From the NCBI GenBank assembly GCA_964036195.1, contig OZ038451.1:21965927-22029926 (forward strand): a stretch of DNA of 64,000 nt, read 5' to 3'. A model generated the notes under the pieces. That model worked only from the letters and a program-made list of their open reading frames with translations. It had not been told where the DNA came from and did no database searches. This stretch comes from Sphaerolaimus hirsutus. Taxonomy: Eukaryota; Nematoda; Chromadorea; Monhysterida; Sphaerolaimidae. Both the position numbers and the translations under genes were made by a program. Below are positions 47,192 through 59,231 of this stretch, one piece after another (position 1 is the first letter of the stretch; the number at the start of each line of letters is the position of its first letter).

Positions 47192-47479
47192 CTGGGACAA
47201 TTCTCCAAACTCTGCAAAATGTCAAAAGTCATGTAAAATGTCATGGAAAATGGCAAATGTCAGGTTGTGTCAAAAGTCATGTAAAATGACCTGGAAAATG
47301 GCAAATGTCATGCAGTGTCAAAAGTCATGTAAAATGTCACGTGAAATGGCTACATTTTAGAGGGACTTTTTCATGAGTTTTGACACTTTGCATGGCATTT
47401 CAAAACTTTTGACACTTTTGCATAACATTTTACATTTTACAGACATAACATGACATTTTACAGTGTCCGGAAGTGGCAC
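47192..47479 (-). mobile_element. Introner copy F with GT...AG ends
   Basis: 288 bp reading GTGCCACTTCCGGACACTG ... GGAGAATTGTCCCAG on the minus strand, with TGTCATG/CATGACA-rich interior. Flanking minus-strand sequence (47191 to about 47090) has Cys-rich and other open frames, but I cannot fix the coding frame, so the host exons are unproven. Confidence 0.6.
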
Positions 47480-48354
47480 CCGGGCGGTATGACGTTTCAG
47501 ACGAACAAATACTCGCGTGCAGAGCGAAAGTGTAAGAGAGATATGTGCATAGGTATACCTTTTAGAGCTTTCAGGTATTTAGGCTTACTTACCTACAAAC
47601 ACACGGACACGCGTTTGCTGTATGAAAAGCTGATTGAACAAAGCCCACCTGGGGCGAAATTTAATTAGCCCAACATTTTTTTTCGGGCTACCCGAATGAG
47701 TATAATATACCATCTTTCTTCTAATGGAGAGCGCCCTTATATTCTTTCGTCAACGTTTTAACCAGCCGTTCAATTATAGGTGCCCTTCTATTGGAGGTAC
47801 ACCGTTCTATTAGAATACGGTAAAAGTTTTACACCGCCAGATCCAATGTCTAAGCTGCCAATGAAAAACTTAATCGGGTTACCCGAAAGAAAAACAACGT
47901 TTCGGGCCCATTAAATTTAGTCCACGCAAATGTGTGCCAGCATTTCACAGACAACGTTCGAATCGTCAACAAAAAAACATCATTAAACGTTCATGATTCT
48001 CGAACCGACCAAATCAGTAAACCAAATTAAGAACAATCGCAAAAAACGTTCAATCGACAATCAAAATTGTACAACCATGCGAGCGAAATTTGTGGGACAA
48101 ACAATAAAACAACACCGCCTAAAACAACAAACGCAGAGGTACAAATGGGTGAAAAACACACCAAGTTATTTAGATTTTTCGCAATCTATCTATTGAATCT
48201 GCTTGAGTATCATCTTGTGGTGTGAAATAAATTTTTTTGAACTTAAAAACGCATATAGCATCAACGCACTGACTGGTAACAATATCTATCATATCAATTT
48301 CAAGTAGTAATTTTTGTACATCCATAGCTACTTAGAAACATTTCAAAAGGATGA

Positions 48355-51300
48355 CTATTGTGCGAATGCCTGATCGCCATCACTCTTGTCTGAGCCATTC
48401 TCGTCGGAATCCTGCAAAAATTGGTTGAAAAAGGATTCATATGATTGAAACGATTTCAACATAAAATTGGGCGCCTCTAATTGGAAAATTTTGAACTTAG
48501 CAATTTTTTTATATTTTTTATTTTGCTAGAACACAGTCCACAGGCCGAGCAAAAAAGTGGAGTACTTGAAACTTTTTCATTGATTTTCGAACAAAAGGCA
48601 AATAGCCAATCTTGACCAATTCCCACGATTTAGCTGCTGCGAAAGGCGCCCCAGCAAAGTAGTATGCACTTGTGCTAACTAAAGTTACAAAATAAACTTA
48701 ATCATGAATCAGCTTATGAATAAATAATAAATAAAAACTGCTCAAACAATTCAATCTTGCCAAAAAGAGTGTATAACCGATTGCAGGACCTTTCCCAGAT
48801 TCATTCAAAAATTTCCAAAAAGATAATTCGAAAATCCCAACCCAGCCACGTAGGCAGTTGGCGCCGTGCCAAAAAACCCGACTCACATCGGGCCCTTCCC
48901 CCAGGGCATCCAACATCTCAGTGGCGCTCATCTGTCTGCTCGCGGCGCTGCGCCTGCTGCCCACCTCGCTGCTATCATCCAAGCCCAACAGATCGTCTTC
49001 GTCTATTTCTTCCGCGTCGGCTTCTTGCGCGTCCACTTTGGGTACCGTTATCTCTTGTTTCGGTGGTGGATTACGGTCGGTTTTCGAGCCGGTCGCCTGA
49101 TCGTTTTCCGGGTCGGGTATCTCGCCGCTGGTGTCCGGTTCTTCGGTTTTCACGTTGGCGGGTATTTCGGACGTCTCGTCGCCCGGTTCGTCTTTGACAC
49201 CGTTTTCGGCGCCTGGATAGTGACAGAGAATTGAAAATCGTCGGGTTCTCCCCCCCGGGCGTTCTTTTCTATTCGGATCGGAGCTGGATTGAGGTGAAAA
49301 TGGACAAAACGAGCGGCAAATTTTTCCTGTTTATATACCCTAGGTGGTTAATTTTTTGATAACCTTGCTCAGACCCGATGGTATTTCGATGAAAAATATA
49401 TGTATAAATATATTCTTTTAAGGTGTAGAAAGCAGGAAGGGGGTAAAAATTACTAAAAATAGAGGAAATATAGATAAAATATTTATACAAGCACATATAT
49501 AGCTGGAATTTTTTGGGGAGGGGGGTTGCCACACACAACGTTCCCACACTAGACCCCGCCTCACCTACACCTCAATTATCAAACACAGTAAAACGATGCA
49601 AATGCATCAAATCCAGCCAGGCTCACCATTCTGCACAGAGTTTGATTTCGACAGCGTCCGTTTGACTGGACTAGGCCCCCATTCGACTGTCAGCGTGCGC
49701 CCGTCGATGCAGTCCGGCAGCAGCTCGCGCACCTGCGAAGTGAAATTTAAGTGTGAGAGATAGATCCGGGGGTAGGAAAGAGGCCGGGGGTTGGGGGGGT
49801 AAACCTGCCCAGCTATCTACCTATCTCGGAGGCCGCTCAGCTAAAACCGGAGGTAATTTTTTTTGGCTACCCTTGAACCACCCCCCAAATCGCCCAACTA
49901 TCTAAATACCTATCTGAAGCGATTTTTCTCTTTTTTATTTCTTCTACACCTTCTACACCTTGAAAAAGTCTATATCGAACCCCCGCAACCTCCTCTCCAA
50001 ATTTTTATTAGCTATCTATCTATCTATCTATCTATCTATCGATCTATCTATCTATCTATCTATCCGGAGGAGCTATTTGCTATCTATCCAACCCCCGGAG
50101 GGTTAAAATCTAGAATATTTATCCATGGATAGATCTCAAATTAAATTCAATAATTTTTGCAGTATTTCGGCCATTTCACCTGCTCAGCCTCGCGTCGGGT
50201 GGCAAATTCCACGGCCAATTTTTGCGCGCCATCGGCCGCCGCGTCGAACGAGAAATCGGTCACTTTCGCGTAGCGCTACAACGGCAGTGCAGTTTGAAGG
50301 GTGTAAACATTGACTTTTACGAAAAACGGAAGGGTAAACATTTTTCAGCTGGAGGAAAGCGGAAAGGAAAAAAATTTCACTTGCCGGAAAGCGGAAGAAT
50401 GAAAATTTTCCTTCGAAAAAGGAAGCGGATCGGCGACACCCCAGTTTGATCCAATAAAATATCAAATCCATCGAAACACAACAAAAAACAAGCAAATTTT
50501 TCACCTGCGCCGCCTGCAGCACCTGATCTTTGTTGTCCTCATCAAATCCAGCCACGAGCAACTTTTTCGGCCGCCGGTCCAAATTCGCGGACGCGGGCGG
50601 CGCACCGCGAACGGCGCGTCGCTGCTGATACGAATTTCGGCGCGGCCGGGTGCCGCGCGCTGTATTATATTAATTAATAATTAATATTTACCTATTAATT
50701 AATATTAAGAAAGTTTAATTATAAAGACTTTAAATACTAAATGCACAATTTACAGTGAAATTTACTCGGTATATTCCAGCTATCTATTTATATATCTATA
50801 TATCTAATTACCACAGAGGCGCATCAGCTATCTGTCTGTCCCGATGCGACCACCCCCTGAACCGCTCTCCCAACTCATCCATCTATCTATCACGTGGAGC
50901 AAATTTTGAGCGATTTTACCCCAAAATTAACCAAAGCCACTTGGAAATTTACCACCAGAATCACACAACGAACCCCCCCCCACCCAGAAAAAACCCATCA
51001 AACCCCCAAACCGACGCATATTAGCCAACGCAGTCAATTCGCTCTTCAACACGGCAATTCTCTGCATCACCTGCGTCACATCAGTGCCCGACTCTTTCTG
51101 CTGCTGCAGCTGCGTCTGCAATTGCTTCATTTCCGCCTGCACGCCGGCGATTTTGGCAGCTCGCTCGGCGTTTTGAGCGGCCGCCGCGGCGGCGGCCACC
51201 CCCCCGCCAGATGTTGAGTGTTTTTTGTCCAGGCCTTGGATTTTCTTGGTGATCTCGTCGATTTCTAGTTTGTACTCTTTGATCGTGTTGGTCATCGTTT

Positions 51301-54300
51301 CGAACATCTGAGGGGTGTGAGGGGGGTGAAATGGGGCATGTTCGGGTTTTTATTTTGCCAAAATTGCGTGAACCCATCCGTCCAAATTGCCCGGGTATCC
51401 ATGGCTATGGAGAAATTTTAACCGAAATTGCCATAATTGTCACTGTAATTTTTAAAGCGTTTTTCCAATTTCCACATTCAAAATCGTTCATTTCATATTT
51501 CCAAATTTCACCTATTTATGAGACATTTTCCACTTACTTTTAACGATTCTCCTCCCTTGTACCGACAACACCTTGAAAACTTTGCCCCCGCACCCCTCAA
51601 TTTTTTTGCAGTTATTTATGCCTCCAGATAAGCGCTTAACTATCTGAACTAACCCCCCAAATGGGCCAACCTTCAAAACCCCCTATTAATCCCCCCCCCC
51701 ATACCTGGACATATTGTTTCCTCTGCGCATCGGTGCACTTGTGCATCCTGGCGATCAGAGTCTTCTGCTGCTCCAAGGCCGTACTCATGAGGGCGACCTT
51801 CTTCTGCCGCAACTGCACGTACTGCTGCTTCCTGTCGCGGTTCTCTTTGAGGCGGCGCCGCGCGGCGATGTACGCGTCGCGGGCTTCCGAAGCGGCCACC
51901 GCGGCGCCCGACGCGACGAATTGAGCTGGTGGGCCGGTGACGGAGGCTGGCTGAGGTGGGAGTAGGGATGGTTGAGGGTGTTTTTCAAAGTTGAAAAAAC
52001 GTTTTTAAAATAAAAAAGCCCTTTTTTAAAAAACGAGGTCGTTGCAAAAAAATAACTTTTTCGGCCATTCCTAGGTGGGATCGCCGTTTTTGGATTGGTT
52101 TTTACTCGGCTGTATTTTGGCGGAGTTTTGATTTTGGGTTAAATAATTTCCACGGAGTTTATAGGTTCAAATTAAAGGTTAGAATAAATAGGTGTCAATT
52201 AACATAGCATTGTATAAATATATTACAGTCGTGAAAACGCGCCGCATCCCGTAAAGTAAAGTGTCAAATCTAATGTCATGTGTCAATTGAAAGAAAAGAT
52301 TTTATTACCCAACTTTTGACATTTTTTGACATCTGACAAACGTGAATGTTATTTGAAATGAAACTTGATACTTCTCGTTGATACTTCTCTTTACAATCGG
52401 CCAGAAAACGGAAAATTCTCACCATTGCCGTTGGTCCGCCGGCCCCATCAGCGGCCGTCTCTGGCTCGGTCTTGTGACTATGATAAATCTTCATCGCGGC
52501 CGGATTATAGAAAGTCTTCGAAACACTTCCGCTCACGGTCGCTTGCACGATCGCCTGTAATTTGCAAAGTGATAAAAAATAGGCATGAAAATCGGAAAGA
52601 ATATTTATTTTTAGCTGCATGATTTGAAAGATAATTTCCTCTAAAAATCGTTTGCTGGCGTAATAATCCCGTGAGGTATGTCCTTTTTTCAAATTACAAT
52701 AAATTTAAAAAAACGTCAACATCTCTCCATCCAAACAACCCCCCCCCCCATCAAATCGCCCATCCAAAAAAGCGCACCGGATTATCGCTGCGTTCAACCG
52801 TCCTGCCCGGGGCGCCGTTGCCGGGGTGCAGCTGGCTGCCGTGCCAGAACACCTTGATGAAGCGGTTGTTCAGGATCGGCTCGGTGGACCTGTACGCCTT
52901 GATCGCGTCGCCCTTGCTCGCGTAGGTCACCAGCGCCGCCTCGCAGTCGCCGTCGATGCCCACCTGCGGTGGTTGGAGTATATTCTGATGGTGTTTAAGA
53001 CATCGACCTGACTTATATGACTTATGTCTATGGAGAGTCCAACGCATTGTACGTACAGTAGTACAGTAGTGGATATGTTTCAAACGGGATTGACTTTTCG
53101 GGATAAGGATTGTTTTTTTTAGATTTCGGGATCGGGATTGGCCTTTCGGGATCGGGAATGGCATTTTACGGGTGGGGGTTTTGGCCTAAAAAATCTGGTT
53201 TTCAGGGTTTTTTTCCTCTGATCTTTCACAAAATGGTTCAACCGGATGTCAGAAAAGTTTTATAAAATTGGCATCCTGAGACAATGGTATGGATTCATGG
53301 CGCTAGTGGCATTTAGGCACTGCGCAATGGGGGCTTGGCATTGGCATTCACACAACTATTTTTATCCCAAATGGACTTATATAGCGACAATTTCATCTAT
53401 TATCTCAACTTAAGCATTGTCATCACATAGATTATATGTGAACGCCTTTTTATGAAAAATACTCTACCATCGACCTCACCTGAATATTAGAAATCGGGCC
53501 AAATTTGCCAAAGTGCTCGTTCAACTTGCTGATGTTGCAAAACTGCATGGGTATCTTGCGCACTTGCAAAGTGGTGTTACTCTGAGCGTAGCTATCCCCA
53601 CCGGGGCCGGTCATCCTTACTGGGCCCAGACGTCCGGTTAACGCACCCCTGGGGCAGTCCCGGACCCTGTAAAATTCCATGTCGAATGTCAAACGTCACG
53701 TTAAGTGTCAAAAGTCACGTAAAATAACCTGCAAAATGGCGACCGCGTTGCCATTTTGCAGGGCATTTTACGCGACTTTTGACACTTTGCGTGACACTTG
53801 ACATTTTACAGGTCATTTCACAAGGTCCGAAACTGGCACCTGCCCCTCTTCACGTGCGCCCCAGCCCCCCACTGTGAGTACTCTCCTCCCTGCACAAGGT
53901 GCCTCTTCTGCCCTACCAGTCTGACCGTGGTGGGCGGGTACATGCCGCGCGGCGGCGGCGGCCCTCCCGGGTACCCGGGCCAGTTGACCGCCGACTGCTG
54001 CATGTTGGGCGGCGGCATGGACATGTGGCCGGGCGGCGGCACGCTGAACGGGGTCCCCCCGCCCGCTGAGAGCGACGGCTGTTCGGGGTTGTAGGCGAGA
54101 CCTGGGCGGGTGGATGGTTTTGAAGGCGGGGTGGGAGATTGACGTGGTTTCAACAACGATGGGGGGGGGGAAACCCAATTTTTTCAAACGCCTTGGGTTT
54201 TTTAGGAATCTTTTTTAAATTGACTTTTTACATTGAAATAAGATTTTTAATGAATTGCAAGAAGCAAGTGTCAATCAATTGGAAAAATAAAAAATCACCA

Positions 54301-57300
54301 TTTTTCAGTTTCTTTTTACAAAATTTTAAAATTCCCAAATTTCGATTTTTTCCGCATTTTGAGCCATCGTTACAAAAAATGCAAAAAAAGCGCACGCACC
54401 ATCAGCTGGGGGTGGCAGGCGAGTTACGGACGCGTAGCCGGCAGCGGATGGTTCCAATCCGGGTACAGGGGGATTGGCAGGCATACTGAATCCGGGAGGC
54501 GGCACGCTGAAAAAACAAGTGCCGATTGGACTGAGAGATTGAGAAACGCCAACCAAGTTTCAAAAACAGCATGGGGCCTGTAAAATGCCATGCAAATTGG
54601 AAAAAGTCATGTAAAATCCACGTAACGTAAATACGCTTGCCATTTTGCAGGACATTTTAAATGACTTTTGCCACTTTGCCTGACATTTGACAGATTACGC
54701 GGATCGGCACCAGAACAGACCTCAAATTGGGCATGCCGACCACCTGGGACCCGGTGCTGCTGGGCATCATGTTCTGCAGGCACACGGGGTCCTCCACCAC
54801 CACCGGGTCGGGTCCATGATCATAGGGGCAGTTATCCCCCCTCATACAGTAGCCCTTCTCTTCATAATCAGCGCACTTTTCCCTGCCGCGGGCGGCGCGC
54901 GGCCCGTCGAAGTTTGGCGTGTCCGAACCGCCGCTCGAGTCGTCATCTGAATCGGGGGGTGACCTCAACCCCCCGCTGCTCGTAGGGCTGGCGGGCGAGG
55001 GCGGGCCGGGTGTAGGGCGCACCGCGCCGCTTAGAGGGTCGCGTCGGGCTACAATCACTTCGCGAGTGCTGCCGCCTGGGGGGGGGGGGCGCGATTTTAT
55101 GATTTTGGGGCTGAATTGTCGCGTGATTGATTGGGTGAGAAAAGTAAATGCGTTTGTGACGATTTGAATAGTTTCGCACTGTTTAGGCATAGCAAACACG
55201 CGAAAAGAAAATTCCATTTTCCGAACCATACGCGGAAGTCGCGCACCCTGTGTAAAGCAAAAAAGGTGTCAAATGTAATTTAAAATGTCATATACATTTG
55301 TTAGATGTCAAGTTCTTTTTTTATTTCAATTGAAATTTTGCATAAAATTTAACACTCGACTTTACAGGGTGCGGAACTCCCCAAGGGCTCAAAAAAACAA
55401 ACAATAAATCCACCCACCCCCAGCCGTAGGTCTCGGCGGCGGCACAAACACCTTAGCCGTCTCGCCGACGCGTTCCTTCGGCGACCGGCTTTTGATCCTC
55501 TCAGCAACTTTGGAACTCTTCTCAACCTGCGGCGGGGCGACTGGCCGCGGCGGCGACGGGTTGTCGCGGCGTCGATTCGACCCGTGCGACGATTCGGCGC
55601 GGCGGCGGTCCCGCTCGCGGCGGGATACGCGAGATGTGCGGTCGTCCCTGGAAGGGGGGATGTGGGTTTTAGATTGGTAAGTCAATTGGTAACTGTTGAT
55701 TGATATTTATAGGTACGTTTGACCAATTGCTGGGTATTTTTATCAATTTTTTTGCTTTTAACACCTTGAAAAGTTTATAACATGAACCCCCACAACTATC
55801 CAAAACTCCACTAAATACCGGAATTTTTTCGGGTTGCGGGATGGGGTACCCGTATGAACCCTAGCCTACACGGAGCTGTTCCAACCAAAAAACACGTTAT
55901 TTTTCTCCCTCAATTTCCACGCCTCAAACCTGCTATGGGAGCGGTGCTCGCGGCCCTGTTTTCGGGTGGGCGAGGCGGCCGGCTGCGGTTTGGGCGCCGG
56001 CGGCGAGATGCGTTTGCGAGCCGCCTGCGTTTTTGAAGTTTGAACACTGCATGTGGGACTATTTATTCATATGGGGGTGATGTTTGGGTCTGGGGGTTGC
56101 AGATTGAAAGGGGTAGGGAGATTTCTGAAGTAATTTGTACCGATTTTCATCCAATCGACTACTCATGACATTGCATAGTTCTGCTTTTTCGACCCACATT
56201 TTGGTTATGAAGTTTTGATTCTATAAGACAAAGTTTTAAAAATGTTGACACAAATCTCGCAACAACGTGTTGCAGCGAAGTCTCATGGCACCCATACTAT
56301 TTCGCTAATTCATAGCTTCAATGGGCCAAATGTCATGGTTGACATTAAAATTCGAGTTTACTAAATTTTGGTTAATTATGTGATTTCAACTTTCAAATTT
56401 CCTATGCGATAGAGCCTAGACGAATTTCTGTCGCGACACTTAATTTTCACCGTTACTGTTAAGTGTGATGTTGTTAATTTTTTGTGTTATTTAGTTGACA
56501 TAAATTTACGATGTCAACTAGCGTGTGCCCAATTGAACACTGTGCAAAAATAGATGACTTGAGCAAAAAACATCGCAACTGCAACAACAAACTTTGGGCG
56601 GCGGCGCATCGTCCGGTTCTTGCTTGCTTTGATGTTTGACGGCGTGCCGCCCGCCGCTGGAGGCCTGCAAATCGCAAAGTCCGGCAACTGGTAAATGGAA
56701 AACAGTTGACTTTTTACATGGAGAATGTCTTTTGAGTTGACGGATTTACAGCTATATAAGATTTCAGAAGCTGAGATTTCAAGTGTCATGTGAAATTTTC
56801 GTATATTCAATAGACAAAGACCATGGAAAAAGCGAAGTAAATGTGAGAGCTCATGTTCCGACCACAAATATTCACGCCGCAGCGCCGCATCTCCAGAATG
56901 CTGGTGTAGGCAGAAAGTCTGATGACAGCCGACCCCCAAAAAATAAAATAACATAAAATGCGATCGATAATTTTTTCGTCGCAGTAAGCTTCACTGTTCC
57001 ATTTCAACTTTCACGCGATGCATTATTTTTTCATCGCAGATAATCTTTTGTGGTCACTTTTCCGCCACGATATGATCAGTACAGGATGGTACCTTGTAAT
57101 TTACAAGGCACCATGTTTTAATATTTTTTTCATCTGATCAAAATCGCAGACAATATTCTTTTCTGACCACTAGTTTCTACCAAATTTTTCAACCCATGGG
57201 AAAACACGTGAAGAATAATATTGACAATAATCACGTGAAAAAAGTGCAAAAAGGCGCCGCTGCAACGCGATTTCCCGCCAATGTCGATGGTGCGAATCAA

Positions 57301-58933
57301 TTCCGCCGCCCACTGAACAAGACAGATTTCGATAGATCTCAATAGGGTTGGAAAGCATGCAACAACACGTACACTTTCGAAATCTGCAGACTTTTCGAAA
57401 GTTGGAAACAGTTTTCGAATTTGGTGGATCCTCTGTGAAATAATCAAATATTTTGGATCATTAAAAGCGAATTGAACCCGGATTTCTTTTCAACTGAGTT
57501 TTTGGGCGTAATTATTTTCCAAATTCGGCAAGAAAAAATCCAGTAAAAATGAGGTTACACAGAAATTCCAGCCAGACAAACGGAAAACAAAAATCGACCA
57601 AACCGAAACCCTACGCACCCTATCTTTCGGTTTTTCTTTGTCGCTGTCGCGGCGCCCTGCGCGCGCCTCACGGGGATCACGGTCATCGCGATCACGTTCA
57701 TGTTCTGCGAGAAAAATTAGGTGTTTTAGAACGGCACGCCTATTGAGACATTTTGTACAACGTTTTTGGTGCTGCGCGTGCGATGTTGTTGAAAAACCCG
57801 TGATTTTTAAATAAAGGTTTGAAAAAGAGTTTGATGGAATTTGTAATTCTTCGCGCAATTTGCATTTTGTCCCAATATAATGATAAAAACGACATTTTTA
57901 TTTCCGAAAAAGCCTCCCAGGCAGTCAATATTTCCAATAGTTGGACAAGTTATCAACCTTAATTTTTGTCCTTAACCTTAACCTTAACCAAAAATATATC
58001 AGTCTTTATTTCAACAAAAATATGTAAGTATATCAAAATACGTCAAAAATTGTCCCATACAAACCTCCTTTTTTCTCCTTCTTTACATCAGCCCCTTGTC
58101 TTCTGGGTTCATTTTCATTGTTCTGCGTACCCGGCGCGGCAATTTCATCACCAGACGTAGAATCGACTTTAAAATCGGCTGGCAGGTAGGATTTGTCGCT
58201 GATGACGTCGAATAAACGATCCACGAAAGGGACCGTTTCTGAAAATGACAAAATTGGGGTTTTACTAGGCTATTTAATGCATTTCTAGGCTGGGGTGGGT
58301 AGGGGGGCGGGGGTTGTAGCCAAAAAATCGCCGCCGGCATAGATAGATAGCTTAGATTTGGGTTACCCCCCCTCCCACCTGACCTGCCCCCCATTGGAGA
58401 CCCCGCATCCGCATTTATTAGGTTGGAAAGAAAGTTCCTTCCAACTCCAACTGAAGTGATCTCTATAATCGGTTAGAACTCCAACCATATACAATCGATC
58501 AAACGCACCCTGTTGCAAGAAAACATCGAGTTGGTCAACGCAGAACGACTTTAGTTCGTTCTCGGCCTTGTCTTTGCGCAACAGAGCCATCACGTAACGC
58601 GCCAGGGCGCCCGGGTCCGCGTCGCACCTGCAAAGTGCATTTCTATCTAATTAGGTGTCTCCTAATTAAGCGGCGTTCACACGTTCTTGTCTTGATGACA
58701 ATAGTGATGATGTGTAGGTTCAGAAAAGAGTCTCATATGGGATGGGCACAGATTATGACCCATAAGCAATGAATTTCAATGCAATATCAAAAGAGCGAGC
58801 AGCATAATACATTTTAAACGACTCTCCAATTTCAGAAAAAAACTTTTGAACTGTCGAAGAAAACGGACACTTTTTGCAGGGCGGAAGTCAGCCATTTCTG
58901 CAGATGGTCCGCCGTCGGTTGATCAATTTTCAT
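48355..58933 (-). CDS. rbm26: RBM26/RBM27 (Swm) RNA-binding protein, complete
   Basis: Twenty exons, every phase consistent, 1,109 aa: 58933-58869, 58627-58509, 58238-58065, 57704-57619, 56664-56593, 56024-55930, 55647-55418, 55075-54721, 54506-54400, 54101-53840, 53648-53480, 52963-52778, 52554-52423, 51950-51705, 51307-51016, 50659-50505, 50275-50180, 49732-49627, 49212-48887, 48411-48355. Domain order matches the family. A PWI-like N-terminus (CDADPGALARYVMALL, FCVDQLDVFLQ, FVDRLFDVISDKSYLP) is followed by an Arg/Ser-rich region, a CCCH finger (CADYEEKGYCMRGDNCPYDH) and a Pro-rich stretch. RRM1 follows (LQVRKIPMQF, KLNEHFGKFGPISNIQ, EPILNNRFIKVFWHG), then KTFYNPAAMK, coiled coils, a second RRM (RRPKKLLVAGFDEDN) and an acidic tail. 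In animals the protein acts with ZFC3H1/PAXT-type nuclear RNA surveillance. Length is close to human RBM26/27. The start fits the family N-terminus. Confidence 0.93.
50010..50064. repeat. TATC microsatellite
   Basis: About 13 tandem TATC units, one altered to GATC, inside a CAGGGGTCTC/CTATCTATC hAT-family relic within an RBM26 intron. Confidence 0.9.
51963..52073. mobile_element. Tiny hAT-like MITE of 111 bp
   Basis: Ends TAGGGATGG and CCATTCCTA, TSD GGTGGGAG/GGTGGGAT (51955-51962, 52074-52081; 7 of 8). The interior AACGTTTTTAAAATAAAAAA resembles the arms of the 680-bp family without its core. It starts 13 bp beyond the acceptor of the RBM26 exon 51950-51705. Confidence 0.7.
53649..53839 (-). 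mobile_element. Introner copy G: whole RBM26 intron
   Basis: The 191-bp intron between RBM26 exons 10 and 11 is exactly this element: GTGCCAGTTTCGGACCTTG at the donor, GTCCGGGACTGCCCCAG at the acceptor. Joining gives HVKRG-R-GALTGRLGP in frame just before RRM1. The interior contains TGTCAAAAGTCACG-type units and their complements. Confidence 0.88.
54575..54711 (-). mobile_element. Introner copy H just inside an RBM26 donor
   Basis: Ends GGTGCCGATCCGCG and ACAGGCCCCATG with the usual TGACATTTTG-type interior. It lies in the intron 54507-54720. The in-frame donor is GTCTGT ten bases upstream of the element's own GTGCCG; using the element donor would break the frame of the next exon. Confidence 0.6.
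55228..55383 (+). mobile_element. Introner-related copy I, CGCACCCTG subfamily
   Basis: Ends GTCGCGCACCCTGTGTAAAG and TTTACAGGGTGCGGAACTCC. Orientation is opposite to the host RBM26 gene and it lies inside the intron 55076-55417 rather than at its edges. A sister copy is at about 44297-44455. Confidence 0.5.
56040..56590. other. RBM26 intron with a MITE end
   Basis: Mostly unremarkable intron. The end TCGATGTCAAC-like ACGATGTCAACTAGCGTGTG at about 56507-56527 is a solo end of the CACACGCTAGTTGACATCG family. Confidence 0.4.
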
Positions 58934-59231
58934 TGTGAGATTGTTCAAAATCGATAAACAGCACCGTCGACGAGAATTTCCTTTTTTGTTAATATCACCT
59001 GGTACGAGTGAAGGATTCCGGAGTAAAACTGCGACTTTTATTTATTACGTCATAGATAGTACATTGTGATGTAAAAATGATGCGATGATAACGTGTTTTA
59101 TTTGAAAACAGGTTCTGTTCCTCGAAAAGCGTAGCGTCATACGCATAGATTGTATTAAAACCAAATTTTTGGCCTGAATTAAGAAGGTACACGTAACTTT
59201 CTCTAAACTTACATAACGAAGGATTGCGAAA

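Noticed and set aside
46920-47225. Cys-rich minus-strand frame (FCAFCVRLCIACK) as an extra zinc-finger exon
   Set aside because: It follows a good introner acceptor, but two other frames across the same stretch are equally open and no in-frame partner could be fixed.
54575-54711. Copy H as a whole intron with its own GTGCCG donor
   Set aside because: Using that donor puts the next RBM26 exon out of frame and runs into a stop. The GTCTGT donor ten bases earlier keeps the frame.
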